64,000 bases of DNA from Vitis vinifera (Eukaryota > Streptophyta > Magnoliopsida > Vitales > Vitaceae). Each line of letters opens with the position of its first letter. Position 1 is the stretch's first letter. Location: contig NC_081815.1 in NCBI RefSeq assembly GCF_030704535.1, positions 18,312,001 through 18,376,000 of the forward strand. Reading direction: 5' to 3'. Positions 36,641-47,700 of this stretch are shown piece by piece. A program made the translations under genes and the position numbers. The notes below the pieces were generated by a model. It searched no databases. It saw nothing but the letters and a program-made list of their open reading frames with translations, and had not been told where the DNA came from.

Positions 36641-36900
36641 TATGGTTAATAGAGGGGAAAAGAGAGGAAGGGAGAGAAAAAGCAAAGAGAGGGGAGAGGG
36701 AGAGTATGAGAAATGAGATGGTCTATAGGTAGAAAAGAGAGATGAAACGGTCTATAGTTAGGGGGGAGAGAGAGAGAGAGAGAGGGAGGATGTGAGAGCA
36801 TGAGAGGCATGAGCTGGATGATTTGAAATGAGGGAAAAAGTAGGGAGAGAGAAGCAGAGGAGGAGAGAGAGATATGGAAAAAGAGTTAGTACTAATGTGA
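36641..36900 (+). promoter_or_regulatory. GA-rich tract upstream of the IBH1-like gene
   Basis: About 260 bases dominated by GAGAGA runs, with a GGTCTATRGTTA motif repeated several times (36600-36760). GAGA tracts are bound by plant BBR/BPC factors. It lies 600-850 bases upstream of the bHLH start, with CT-rich leader-like sequence between. Regulatory role is inferred. Confidence 0.35.
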
Positions 36901-37496
36901 AGTCATGTGAGGGCATTTATAGTGGGGTTCTCTTGTCTTGTTTCCTAGCGGTTGCACATGGGAGAGACTCCCTCTTTTGGGTGTTGTGTAAAGCAAATAT
37001 GCATGTGATGCCATGTGCCTCTCCCAACACACCAACCCCAACTCCCTCCCAAGGTTTATTGCCTCTTCTCTCCGTAATCTCCTCTCCTCTCTCTCCCTCT
37101 CTTTCACTCAAACACACGAGAACAATTATTGACTTTCCTTATCACTCCAATTATTTCCCATATCTCATGCCCTCTCTGGTGACCATGAAAAAACTTTGAG
37201 CTGTGATGAGATCCACAATTCCTTTGTTTAAAACCCCCCAGGTGCAACCCCAGGTGATTCCATATACAAAAACCTCTTCAACTACTTCTCTTCCATCTCT
37301 CAGCTCTCACTAGCTTCTTCAAGGTCCTCCCATGCCCAAACCCCCATCTCTCTCCTGTCCATTATTTAATTCTCACCTTTCTGTCCTCCTCCATTTGTTT
37401 TTTCAAATCCTTTGTCCTCTCCATAATCTTCTTGTTCTCGTTGTTTATTAATTTAAGTACTCTTCTTTCTCGCAGAATTGACCTTCATTTGCTTGG

Positions 37497-38087
37497 ATGG
37501 ATCAGCACAGGATTACTAAAAGGAGGCGTGTTTATTCCCTCCAGCCAAACACATTGCCACGTACGGTATTTGCAAAGAAGTATGTGAATCATTTAGTGCC
37601 AGCTCTGATGGATATCGGAAACAAGCCTGATTCAGACCAGATGGAGGATCATGAGTTGGAGAAGCTCGTCCGCTATGAGGTTGATAAGGCATTGGTATCG
37701 TCCGCTGAAGGCTTTGCATGGAGCCGTGCCTTAAACGTTAAGCTTCAACGCGGCGGCCTCAATGTAGGTAGACTTCAAAATTCTTCCATTACTCCACAAA
37801 CTCAAAAGGCATCGCTTCCGACCAAATTCTCTCCAAACCCTAATCCTAAACCTAGTCAGAAGGACTCGAAAAGGTCTAAAAGATTACAGTGTCTACCGAA
37901 ACCAAAGAGAGGAGCGGGGACGGAAGGCGAAGAGGTGCAATTTAGGCAGCAGTTGACAAACCTAAGAACCCTTATGCCGGGTGGAAATGAGATGGGTGTA
38001 AATGAATTGCTGACAGAAGTGGGAAGCTACTTGGTGGCTTTGGAGCTGCAGGTGAATGTCCTAAGATGCCTTGTGGACACACAATGA
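37497..38087 (+). CDS. Atypical (non-DNA-binding) bHLH protein, IBH1-like
   Basis: Single exon, 196 residues. The N-terminus is basic (MDQHRITKRRRVYSLQP), residues 25-85 hold a helical segment with WSRALNVKL resembling the SRLWSRALL segment of IBH1, then comes a low-complexity Ser/Pro/Lys linker, and the C-terminal 50 residues form a helix-loop-helix: VQFRQQLTNLRTLMPGGNEM, LLTEVGSYLVALELQVNVL, ending CLVDTQ. The basic DNA-contact residues (H-E-R pattern) are missing. In Arabidopsis such proteins (IBH1, AIFs) bind growth-promoting bHLH factors and are antagonised by PRE/ILI peptides in brassinosteroid and gibberellin growth control. Role here is by family. The ATG is the first in frame after a CT-rich leader. 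An upstream 5' UTR intron ending CGCAG near 37473 is possible. No paralogue nearby. Confidence 0.82.
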   Translation: MDQHRITKRRRVYSLQPNTLPRTVFAKKYVNHLVPALMDIGNKPDSDQMEDHELEKLVRYEVDKALVSSAEGFAWSRALNVKLQRGGLNVGRLQNSSITPQTQKASLPTKFSPNPNPKPSQKDSKRSKRLQCLPKPKRGAGTEGEEVQFRQQLTNLRTLMPGGNEMGVNELLTEVGSYLVALELQVNVLRCLVDTQ

Positions 38088-39201
38088 TTCTTTTTTTTTG
38101 GTTTCTACCCTAAGTTGATTAATTTCCACTGAGACATATTCTTTGTGGAAAGCAATATTATTGCACAGCATATTATAATCCGATCTTTTTCCATTGTTGT
38201 GATATGTAAATATAGCTGGACCTTCTCCTTTTGTGGAGAAAAAAAAAAGGGAAAAAAGGAAAATTTGCTTTTAGTTCAGTATTCATCATTCAGTGATGTG
38301 AGAAACCCATGGCTAACAGTTCAGAAAATCATGTAATTCGCCCTAGTGTGAGGCTGCTTTTCGCCTTTGTTGTACCTCAGATAGTATGATATTGTATTAA
38401 GATATCAATCTGTTACTCGGCTTCTCCAATGTTCAAAAGACGAAGGTAAATCTTACTCTAGATGCCGCCTCATTACATGTGCTCAAAGGGATATATATAT
38501 ATATATATGCACTCACCCGTTGAAATGATACATGTACATATATGTGGATCAAACACAATATGATATGTATATTGAACTCAAATTTTATAAGATTAAGTTT
38601 TTAGAGGGAGGTCGTGAATTTGAGTCCCATTTCCGTAATTTGCATTTTCCCTATTTATTTGTTGGATATGAATCAAATTAAACTCTATCCCTGTCTTTGC
38701 CTGTTGGATATGAATTTAAATCCTGCAAATTAAGGTTTTAGGAAAATTGGTAGTTAAACATGGAGTATTGAAAGAAGAAAGGATAGAAGATAATATGGGC
38801 AAAGTTTCATGATAGTAAAAGGCTAGCTCTTAAAATTGATGAATGACAACCTTGGATGAGGGAGTATGATCCAAAAGTATTTTTCATAAGTTGGACAGTT
38901 TTAAGTATATATGTATATGTTTCATCCAGTTCTGCTTTAAGTTTGGCAGTGCTGTGGTGTACTTAGAATCCAATGAGTTAGAGAGCCCCCTTTTTTTGTG
39001 CTTGACAGAAGGTGTGTGGCAAAGAAGGAAGAGTTTTCTGGGGCTCAAAACAGTTGGGTAACTGTGGGAGTGGGCACCAAATAATCAGGTCACCATGAAT
39101 GGAAAGATTCATCCATTTATGGTCCTTTCAATTATCATTTGAAATTACGTGAAGATTTATTTTCTTTTTGTTTTTTTGGAGGTACTTTTAAGATTGACCT
39201 T
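38088..39201. other. 3' flank of the bHLH gene and intergenic DNA
   Basis: T-rich 3' UTR-like sequence to about 38420, a short (TA)n at 38491-38508, then nothing assignable. Confidence 0.4.
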
Positions 39202-39592
39202 GTCATATATTAGTAGTAAATTTGGTTAGGTTGGGAAAGTAACATGGTTTAAAGTGCATGGCTTGACTCGCGTCCAGGCCAGTGGCCTAGGGCTCCTCCA
39301 TAATCCTAAACAACTTGCACAACGGATCCAAGTCTAGCTCCCCACCCTGGATAGGGTAGAACCCCCATGCGTCAAACCTAGTCCTATGCCCTAGACTAAG
39401 GTCATATATTAGTGGTAATTGGTTAGGTTGGGAAAGTAACATGAGGTGCATGACTTGGCCAGCATCGACTAGGCCAGTGACCTAGGGCTCCTCCCTAATC
39501 CTAAACAACTTGCACAACGGATCTAAGTCTAGCTCCCCACCATGGATAGGGTAGAATCCCCATGCGTCAAACCTAGTCCTAAGCCTTAGAGT
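39202..39592. repeat. 199-bp tandem duplication
   Basis: Two adjacent units, 39202-39400 and 39401-39592, both start GTCATATATTAGTRGTAA and share GGTTAGGTTGGGAAAGTAAC, CCTAGGGCTCCTCC, AACTTGCACAACGGATC and CCCATGCGTCAAACC. They differ by small indels and substitutions, so the duplication is not fresh. GC-richer than its surroundings. No ORF spans it. Confidence 0.85.
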
Positions 39593-40385
39593 AGCCTCTT
39601 TGGCTTAGTTAGCTCATCCCAGGAAATGTTGGAATGATCGATTGTGAAGGGTGGCCTTAAGTCTATTAAAGATGGAAAGTGGTTTGAGGTCCTAATTAAC
39701 CACAATTGTATGATTAATCATGATTACAACCAACCACGATTGATTCATCCAATCTCATCAAATCAACTTGGTTCGAGCAATCACCACTCAATCAAGGCTC
39801 TGCCCTTAAACCTTGGTTTCTACCACTCAATCATGGTTGATTGACCAAGGTTTGTGCACTAAGGTGTAAACAATGTTAAAAATATTAGTATCTATGAAAA
39901 TATCAATTATCTAATTTTGCAAAAATATGGGCAAAACTTTTGATACATATTAGTGGAAATTTATGTAAAATTGGAAAAATGATGGAAATTGATAAATAAA
40001 AAAAATTATATATAAATTTTGAATGGATATTTGAATATATATAATTAATTATTATATATATAATAATAATTATTAATTAATTAATGTGAAGATAAAAATT
40101 ATATTTTATTGTATTTCAATACTTGAAGATACATTAAATTATGTCTAATAACAAAATAATAATCCATACAGTTTGACATTAGAAGAACGATGTCACTTAT
40201 TTATTCTTTAAAAATAAAACTCATTTTTTACATCATTACTCTTTTTATTTCCTTAAAAAATGACTTTTTCTTCTCATTCCTATATCATTTCCTTCCCATT
40301 TCTATAACCCCATCTATAAAGATTAGCCATAATATTCTCATCTTTCTTCCTTCTTCAAGATCCTTCATCTTTTTCTTTAATTTTG
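39593..40385. other. Intergenic, nothing supported
   Basis: AT-rich; 39690-39850 has repeated ACCACRATTGAT words. Confidence 0.4.
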
Positions 40386-40830
40386 AATAGGGTTTTTATA
40401 GTTGTTTCTTGTTAGGGTTTTTTTATTATCGTTTTCTATTGCAATCTTTTACAATTGTTTATTGTTTGGGTGCTTTTTAAAAAAAAAATTATTTAAGCTT
40501 CAACATTAATGTTTATTGTTAGGGGGTCTTTTATGGTTGTTCTTAGTTGAGGTTTTGTGCAATTGTTTTTTGTTGGGATTTTGATGAAATTTTTTGCGAT
40601 GGGATTTTGGTTAGGGTTCTTTACCATTATTTTCAGTTGGGTTTTATTTTTCTTTTTTTTTTTTTCTTTTGTGCAGTTGTTTCTTATTAGGATTATTCAC
40701 AAATGTTTTCTATTAGGATATTGGTTAAGGTTTTTTACAATGGGATTTTAGTTGGTGGTTTTTTGAAGTGGGATTTTGTTTGTGTTTTTTTTCAATTGTT
40801 CTTATAGCTTTTTTCTGTTGGGATTTTTTC
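40386..40830. repeat. Degenerate T/G-rich minisatellite
   Basis: Roughly ten irregular units of 30-45 bases built on TTGTTTCTTGTTAGGGTTTTT / TTGTTGGGATTTTG. Strongly strand-asymmetric (T and G on +, almost no C). Open stretches inside it are composition artefacts. Confidence 0.6.
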
Positions 40831-41640
40831 GGAGTTTCATTTAAACTTCTACAATGTGAAGATGATCTTAGAACTCCACAATCTAACATTTAAGTCCAAA
40901 TAAAAACTTTAATTTAAAACGTAATTTTAATCACCTTTTTTTTAGATAAAATGGAAACTTAAAGGAAGGCACATAACTCTTTAACAAAAGCTTTATTGTC
41001 ACATCATTTTAGCTTCCTTTTATATATGGTTTTTGTTCTTGCTAATTTTAGACTTGTAAAAAAATTAAATTTTAAAAGTAAATATTTTATACTATGATTT
41101 ATCTTTATTGAAATTTGGTTAAATTCCATCAAGCTCTTAGTTTTTTATATCCTTTATATTGTAATAAAGTTCAAGTGAAGCATAAACTTACAAATAAAAC
41201 TATAAATATACCTAAAAACTTATAAGTTTTGAACCAATTTTATATATATAAATTTTGAGCTAATTTAAAAAAGGGAACCACTATGACTAATCAACATATT
41301 TGAAACCCTTTTAAAATGATTTGTAAAATATTTTGAGCTTGGGTTTTGCTTCAAAATTAAAGTCATCCATTTTCTAAGGATTATTGTTAATTTAAAAATG
41401 ATATGAATGAGTAGGAAATATGTTTAAGTGTAAGTACATAAAATATGACCCCTAGTGTACCAATTTTAATATTATATAAGTTCCCAAGGAGTCTTCAATT
41501 GCATCAAAGTCTTGATTGATTTGAATTTATCCATGCTTAGTACTTGAGTTGATTATATTTTTTAGAAATTAAAACCTTAAACTCAAATGAAACCATTAGT
41601 TTCTTAACCTTTGTAAAACTATGGTTTGGTTAATCTTGGT
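40831..41640. other. Intergenic, nothing supported
   Basis: AT-rich single-copy-looking DNA between the minisatellite and the fold-back structure. Confidence 0.4.
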
Positions 41641-44447
41641 TTTGATGATAACAAAACAAGGTTTGGAACTAATGATTATATTTCAAACGTGATTAGGCAA
41701 GAAGATTTTTGAAATGACAATTACAAAGACAAAATCAAACCAAAGAGATATCAATAAGAAGAAAAAGACCTCAAAGAGAAGTGTTTTTTTCAAGACCTAA
41801 GTTTCATAGGATTTCTTTATAAGGTTGTTGGTGCACTAGGTTTTTCATGCATTACATTATTAATTTATGCATCAAAATCATCCAAAAGTAATTTTGTTTT
41901 AAAATCCTTTACAATTGGATGATTTCATGTTTTCAACAAAAACCTTATGTCAAATGTTTTCCAAACTTATTTAAAAGGTTTTAAGTTAAAAATGATGGTT
42001 GTTGAGCCAAAAAGGGTTCAACCGATTGAACTGGATGAGGAACCGGTCGACCTATTCAGTTCAACTGATCAAAAGGTGCAAAAATGTTATGCTTATTGTT
42101 AACCTGTTGTCGTTAGGGGTTCGATCGGTTGAGCTAAACAAGTCAACCAACTCCTCATCCAGTTCAATCGGTTGAGCCGTTTTTGGCTCAACAACCATTA
42201 TTTTCAACTTAAAATCTTCTAAACAAGTTTGGAAAACATTTGACACAAGATTTTAGTTGAAAACATGAAATCATCTAATTTTAAAGTATTTTAAAACAAA
42301 AGTACTTTTAAATGATTTTGGTGCATAAATTAATACTGAATGCATTAAAAACTCAGTGCACCAGCAACCTTACAAAAAGATCCTATGAAGCTTAGGTCTT
42401 GAAAAAAACACTTCTATTTGAGGTCTTTTTCTTCTTATTGATTTCTCTTTGGTTTGATTTTGTCTTTATGATTCCACTTTTCAATTGCACATAAAGTAAG
42501 AGAGTAGGGAATAGAGAATGCAAACATAAGATTTTTATAGTGGTTTGGTACAACCCGACCTACGTCCACTCTCATCTAGCTTTAATCCCAAGTTTGAAGT
42601 TCCACTAATTCAAGGCTTCCAACCCAAGCCTTCAAGCAATACAATTGGATTATGGTTTTTATCAACCTTTTTGGACTTTTAGTTCCAAACACCCTTTACA
42701 ATCTCTAAGAGATACCTCACTCTTGAACAACCCCTCAAGTGATACCCCACACATGAGACTCCTTAAGTGATACCTCGCACTTAGATTTTTCTTCTCAAAG
42801 ATTTACAAATGAAAATAGAAAATATTCTCACAAAATCCTAATACAAAACTTTAGTCTCAAATGTACAAGAAAAACTATGATTAAAAGATGCACTAATGAT
42901 ATGCAAATTTGAGAACAATTGTGCACTCAAAAATGTTCTCCTAAGGCTTAAATATATTCAAAAAAATGTTTAAGAAGGTTAAGCTCTTAAAACAATGAAG
43001 ATTGGAGCCTTTTTATAAAGGAAAAATGTCAAATTAGTCATTGGGGGTTCAATAAATTGACTAGTCATTAACATTTAGTGTTTGGCAGGTGACTATTGGA
43101 TATCGATTGCCCTTTGACCAAACCTTAAACAATTGAGGTTCAACATTGACCAGTTGAGGTTTAACCTTGACCAATTAAACAAGCGTTCTAGAAGAGAGAG
43201 AAAGTTTTTGCATTCTTCGATTGATTGAGTTGAACATGTTGACCGGTTCCTCATTTGGTTCAACCGGTTGAGCAGTTTTTGGCTCAATAACTACTATTTG
43301 GAGGAAAAATACCAAACTAGCCATTGGGGATTCGATCGGTCAAGTTGGGAGTCGACTGGTTGACTAGTCATAGTATTTAATGCTTGGTAGGTAACTGTTG
43401 GACCTCGACCGTCCCTTGATTGGACCTTGAGAGGTTGAGGTTCAACCTTGACCAATAAGTGTTTTGGAAGAAAAAAAAGGTTTTTGCACCATTCGATCGG
43501 TTGAGCTAAATAAGTCGACCAGTTCCTTATCCAGTTCAATTGATTGAGCCGTTTTTGGCTCAACCTTGATCAGTCAAGGTTGAACCTCAACCCGTAAAGG
43601 TTCAATCAAGAGGCGGTTGAGGTCCAACGATCATCTGTCAAGCACTAAATGTTAATGACTATTCAACCAATCGAATCTCAACTCAACTAGTCAAAACCCT
43701 AATGACTAGTTTGACATTTTTCCTCTATAAAAAAGGCTTCAATCTTCATTGTTTCAAGAGCTTAACCTTCCTAAACATTTCATAAATATATTTGAACCTT
43801 AAAAGAATGTTTTTTAGTGCACCATTGTTCTAAAACTTGCATATCATTAGTGCACCTTTCAATCCTAGTTTTTCTTGTATATTTGAGTTTAAAGTTTTGT
43901 ACTAAGATTTTGTGAGAATATTTCCTATCTTTTTTTGTAAATCTTTGAGAAGAAAAGTCTAAGTGTAAGGTATCAAAAAAACAGTCTCAAGTGTGGGGTA
44001 TCACTTGAGAGGTTGTTCAAGAGTGATGTATCTCTTAGAGATGGTAAAGGGAGCTTGGAGCTAAAAGTCGAAGAAGGTTTATTAAAACCATAATCCAATT
44101 GTATTGCTTGAAGGCTTGGGTTGGAAGTCTTGAATTAGTGGAACCTCAAACTTGGGATTGAAGTTAGGGAAGAGTAGACGTAGGCCAGGTTGCGCCAAAC
44201 CACTATAAAAATCTTATGTTTGCATTCTCTCTTCTTTACTCTTTTCCCTACTATATTACTTTATATGCAATTGTATTTATGTTGTTTTATTATATATTTG
44301 CATATAATTGTCTCGTGCATTCACATAATTTTAATTTAGAAAAAAAGACCATCACTCTATTCACCACACCCCTCCCTCTCCCCCAAGGTGATTACCTTAG
44401 GTTGGATTAGTCTAATTTTTCTAACAACCTTGTTTTATCATTGTCAT
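41641..44447. repeat. Nested fold-back (inverted-repeat) structure, about 2.8 kb
   Basis: The outer ends are complementary: ATGATAACAAAACAAGGTT at 41644-41662 and AACCTTGTTTTATCATTGTCAT at 44426-44447. Inside are two hairpins. Hairpin 1: arms about 41724-42080 and 42110-42467. Hairpin 2: arms about 42482-43000 and 43720-44273. The centre holds two direct units of about 283 bp (from 43023 and 43306) and an inverted partial third. The units share words such as TTCGATCGGTTGAGC and GAGCCGTTTTTGGCTCAA, which also sit in hairpin 1. No ORF with recognisable content. Origin is unclear: a fold-back DNA transposon or rearranged LTR sequence. Confidence 0.75.
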
Positions 44448-44511
44448 AACACCATTTGGGGAAATCTTGGGTTAATAATAGGTTTTATACTGACCATGGT
44501 CGTGTTAAAGG

Positions 44512-44757
44512 CTCTACAAATGAGGCTTAAGTAAGTAGACTTTGAGTGTAAATGTTAACAAAGTAATCACATAATAAAATACATATTTTAGTCATAATTA
44601 AGCTTGAAAAGTGAGCAATAGGAACTTAATGGCATATAATGTAATTAGATGGACAATTGCGCAAAATTAGAGAAAAATAACATTGGATGCTTGAACATCC
44701 AACAAAGGATTCTCAAGCATGTCCTAGGGTGCTCAAGCACTACCTTTGAGAATACTC
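44512..44757 (+). repeat. 246-bp direct repeat, left copy
   Basis: From CTCTACAAATGAGGCTTAAG to GAGAATACTCA; matches 50187-50432 along its whole length with scattered changes (shared ATAACATTGGATGCTTGAAC, ATTCTCAAGCATGTCCTA). No similarity outside these limits. Spacing of 5.7 kb and equal orientation suggest terminal repeats of a degraded element, though TG...CA ends are incomplete. Confidence 0.65.
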
Positions 44758-45589
44758 ACTAAGTACGATGTTGTACTTAACCACCACTTTCATATAGCCT
44801 ACATTAAAAGCCTCTTGAGCCTGAGCCTCTACTTTATCAATATATTGATGTTTCAATTCATCTAGTTGTTTCACTTATTCTCCTTCAACCAATAGAAGTT
44901 TTTCCTCCATAAACTTGAATTTTGAATGGGTCATCTTTAACTCTCATTCATAATCTCACTTCTCAGCCAACAAAGTCTTCTCTGTTTTTTTCTCATTCTC
45001 TCTATAGGGATACCCTAAATTTCTCTGTTCTCTATCTTAGGCTCAAGTTAGGTGCACAAAACTAATTCTAGGGCTTCTAGATTCTAACAACAAAAGCAAA
45101 TATATGATTTTTAACAATCAAGGACTAGAAAAACAATGTTATAGATGTTTTTACTTAGATCTAGATGTTCCCAAGTCAATTTCTTATGGTGAATAACATG
45201 TTTGAATACTTTAGATGCCTCGTACACCCAAGGTCTTCTATCCAATGACCTTGACACTCAAAATAATGGGTTTTTCAGAGGAATGATGCATTGGTTCTTT
45301 CTTTTTAAAGGTGGAAGAATACCAAAGTATCTTAGAAATCCTAACCCCTAAGGGGGTATTCATAGGGTTCCCCTATTAGGCTTTAGTAACTCAAGCCAAC
45401 ATGGGCTTGGGTCACTTAATCTAGCCCAAACTAGGTTCTAATTGATTAATTAACTATACAAGGTCATTTAATTAATAAATTAACTCAATTTAAAAACCTT
45501 ATTCATTGTCCCTTATGCAATATTGTGTAATTACCTAAATTTCCTTATGCACAAGAGTAAACCTAAAGTCAATCCAACTCTTATAAATA
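44758..45589. other. Interior of the 44.5-50.4 kb block, left part
   Basis: 44800-45010 on the minus strand has a broken Glu/Lys/Leu-rich frame reminiscent of a coiled-coil gag-like protein, with stops. The rest has no assignable content. Confidence 0.3.
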
Positions 45590-45993
45590 GTGTCATCATG
45601 ATATATGAACTTAGAGCGAGGACCACTAGGATGCATAAGAGTATTAGCTCCTTTAGAATCCAATTCTGAAGTTGATTCAATATTTTACTAATATGAATCA
45701 ACTACACTTTAGTACTCTATGTAAATGAGAACGAGACAAAGCTCAGGTTCATGATTTACTATCTACTGCATGAAGATTTCCCATAAACTAATATTCATAA
45801 TATAATAAAGTAGTACTATCACCTATCGAGATTACATTTCCAATCCTTGAGTTATAGATCTCATTTATTATGTGATCAATTGATATATTGTAGCTCCAAG
45901 GAGCATATGTCAAATTTCCACTAAAGGAAATGTTATGGTCATAATCTTCTATATCACATGTCCTTTAGATCACTTAAGAGAACACACTATCAC

Positions 45994-47145
45994 TAGGGAT
46001 GACAATTTTCTGGGCTAATCGGGTAACCCGCCTCCCCCCTATTGGGACGGGTATAAAATATAATAAACAGGTATAGGTTGGGTATGAGAATATTTTAAAA
46101 ACCCGAATTGGGTTTGGGATGGGTATGGGTTTTGTTCCAACCCGCCTTGCCTCGCCCCGAATATACATTTACAAAATTACCCTTCAACAACTACTAAAAT
46201 GTCAAAAAACCCTCCATATATATATATATATATATACTTCATTCTTCCCCATTTGCCCTCATTCTTGCCCTAATTCTGACGGCCGCTCCTTCTTCTTCTT
46301 CTTCCTCTGATACAATGGTCTTTCATTCTTCCCAGCCCTGATTCCAACAATCACTTCTTCTTCTTCTTCTCGACATCTATTTCTTCTTTTTCTTCCTCTG
46401 ATGCACTGCTTGAAACCCTACTCCAGGATCAATACTATTTTTTCTTCCTCCCTTACACCAACTAAAATACTCTAAAATCAAGTCCATCTTGTTCTTAGTT
46501 TAGCCTCAGAGCCCAAAACCCCTCTTTCACGACATGAAACTAGTCATAGACTTCCATCTCCTTGCCCTAAATATGTGCAACACAATCATCTAGAGCATTT
46601 TGAAATCTTTGTCCGAGAGCACACACACAAAAGGAACGCGAAAGCCTTTGAAGTAATGGATTTGATGAAGTCTTGGTTCAAAGATTGGCTTGAAGAAGGA
46701 ATCACATCCATGGTTGATATTGATCCATTTTCTCATTTGGTTCAATTTTCATTTTGTTCTCTTGAAAATGGTTCAGATGGTTTTTTTTTTTTTTTTTTTG
46801 TGTTTTGCATTAATTTTGAATCATTTAAGCTAACTATGGGCTTAAAATTATTGATTGTTGTGGTGTTAATTTCAATTTTGATATTATTTTTTCATATTTG
46901 GTATATTATCATAATCAGTGAAAGGAAAGTGTATTTTAGGTATGAGATTTGCCAGTTAGGGTTAGGGCTAATGGACATTCGGGACGGGATGGGAATGGAG
47001 TTATTAATTCTTCTGTTAACGGGAATGGGAACCAATCAACCTGCCCTGACACGGGATTGTGTCGGGGATGGGAAATAACCGTATAATCGGGTGTGGGAAT
47101 GGGATGGAAATGACCCGTCCCAAACCCGCCCCGTTGCCATTCCTA
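45994..47145. mobile_element. Non-autonomous hAT-superfamily element with 8-bp target duplication
   Basis: Ends TAGGGATGACAA (45994) and TTGCCATTCCTA (47145) are 12-base terminal inverted repeats with two mismatches, and are flanked by perfect 8-base direct repeats ACTATCAC at 45986-45993 and 47146-47153. An 8-bp duplication with a TAGGG-type end is the hAT signature. Subterminal regions are rich in CCCGCC/GGGTAACCC and GACCCGTCCC words, also typical. Length 1152 bp; no hAT transposase. The interior holds a TA tract at about 46216-46235, pyrimidine-rich sequence and an unassigned frame (next entry). Confidence 0.9.
46575..46770 (+). other. Unassigned coding-like segment inside the hAT element
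   Basis: The first 65 codons from 46575 have balanced composition (RNAKAFEVMDLMKSWFKDWL, then a poly-Phe run from a T tract). It could be a captured host fragment or chance. Not recognised. Confidence 0.2.
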
Positions 47146-47700
47146 ACTATCACAATCCATGAGATATCATCGTACCTCTATAAAGAATACATATTGTCAC
47201 AAGCCTCTATCTATAGTGACCTAATTCATATGGATATGTGACCACTTTAAGGTCTCTCACTCATAAATTAAAATCTCATGCTGATTGTAGCATAAGCTCA
47301 ATATTCTCTCAATGTTGAAAGTCCATGCAATATAGTAGTTTGGTGAATTATGACAACTGATAGTATGTGCATCACATATATTAGTGCACTCACCATGGGA
47401 AAACTATCTCGATGATCAAGATAATTCATCTCTCAAATTATGAGGTTAATTTCTATTGGATTACCCAAATCCATGAACCAATTGTAGACTACTTATCACT
47501 CTGCAAGAAACTTATGAGTTGGATCTTCCGTACAACTCTTAATGCACCTAAGTCATATACAATGCAAGTGATGTAGGCGTGTAAGCTCAAATAACCAATT
47601 AATGTAAATAAGATAATTAAAGGAAACTAAGAAACATAAATAAATAAATTTATAAATGAATCTCAATCTGTTACATGATGTCATACTTTCTTAGCCTTAA

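Larger units (their letters stand above)
45590..47700. mobile_element. Copia-LTR-like relic, split by a hAT element
   Basis: 45590-45993 and 47154-47700 read as one sequence once the hAT insertion is removed. The right part shares ATCTTCCGTACAACTC and neighbouring words with 31700-31860. Non-coding; class assignment is from style only, but the continuity across the insertion is direct. Confidence 0.45.

Noticed and set aside
36828..37199. 123-codon ORF upstream of the bHLH gene
   Set aside because: Arises from the GA-rich and CT-rich tracts; no family resemblance, and antisense frames are equally open.
46119..46310. 63-codon ORF at the left of the hAT element
   Set aside because: Spans a TA microsatellite and pyrimidine repeats; composition artefact.
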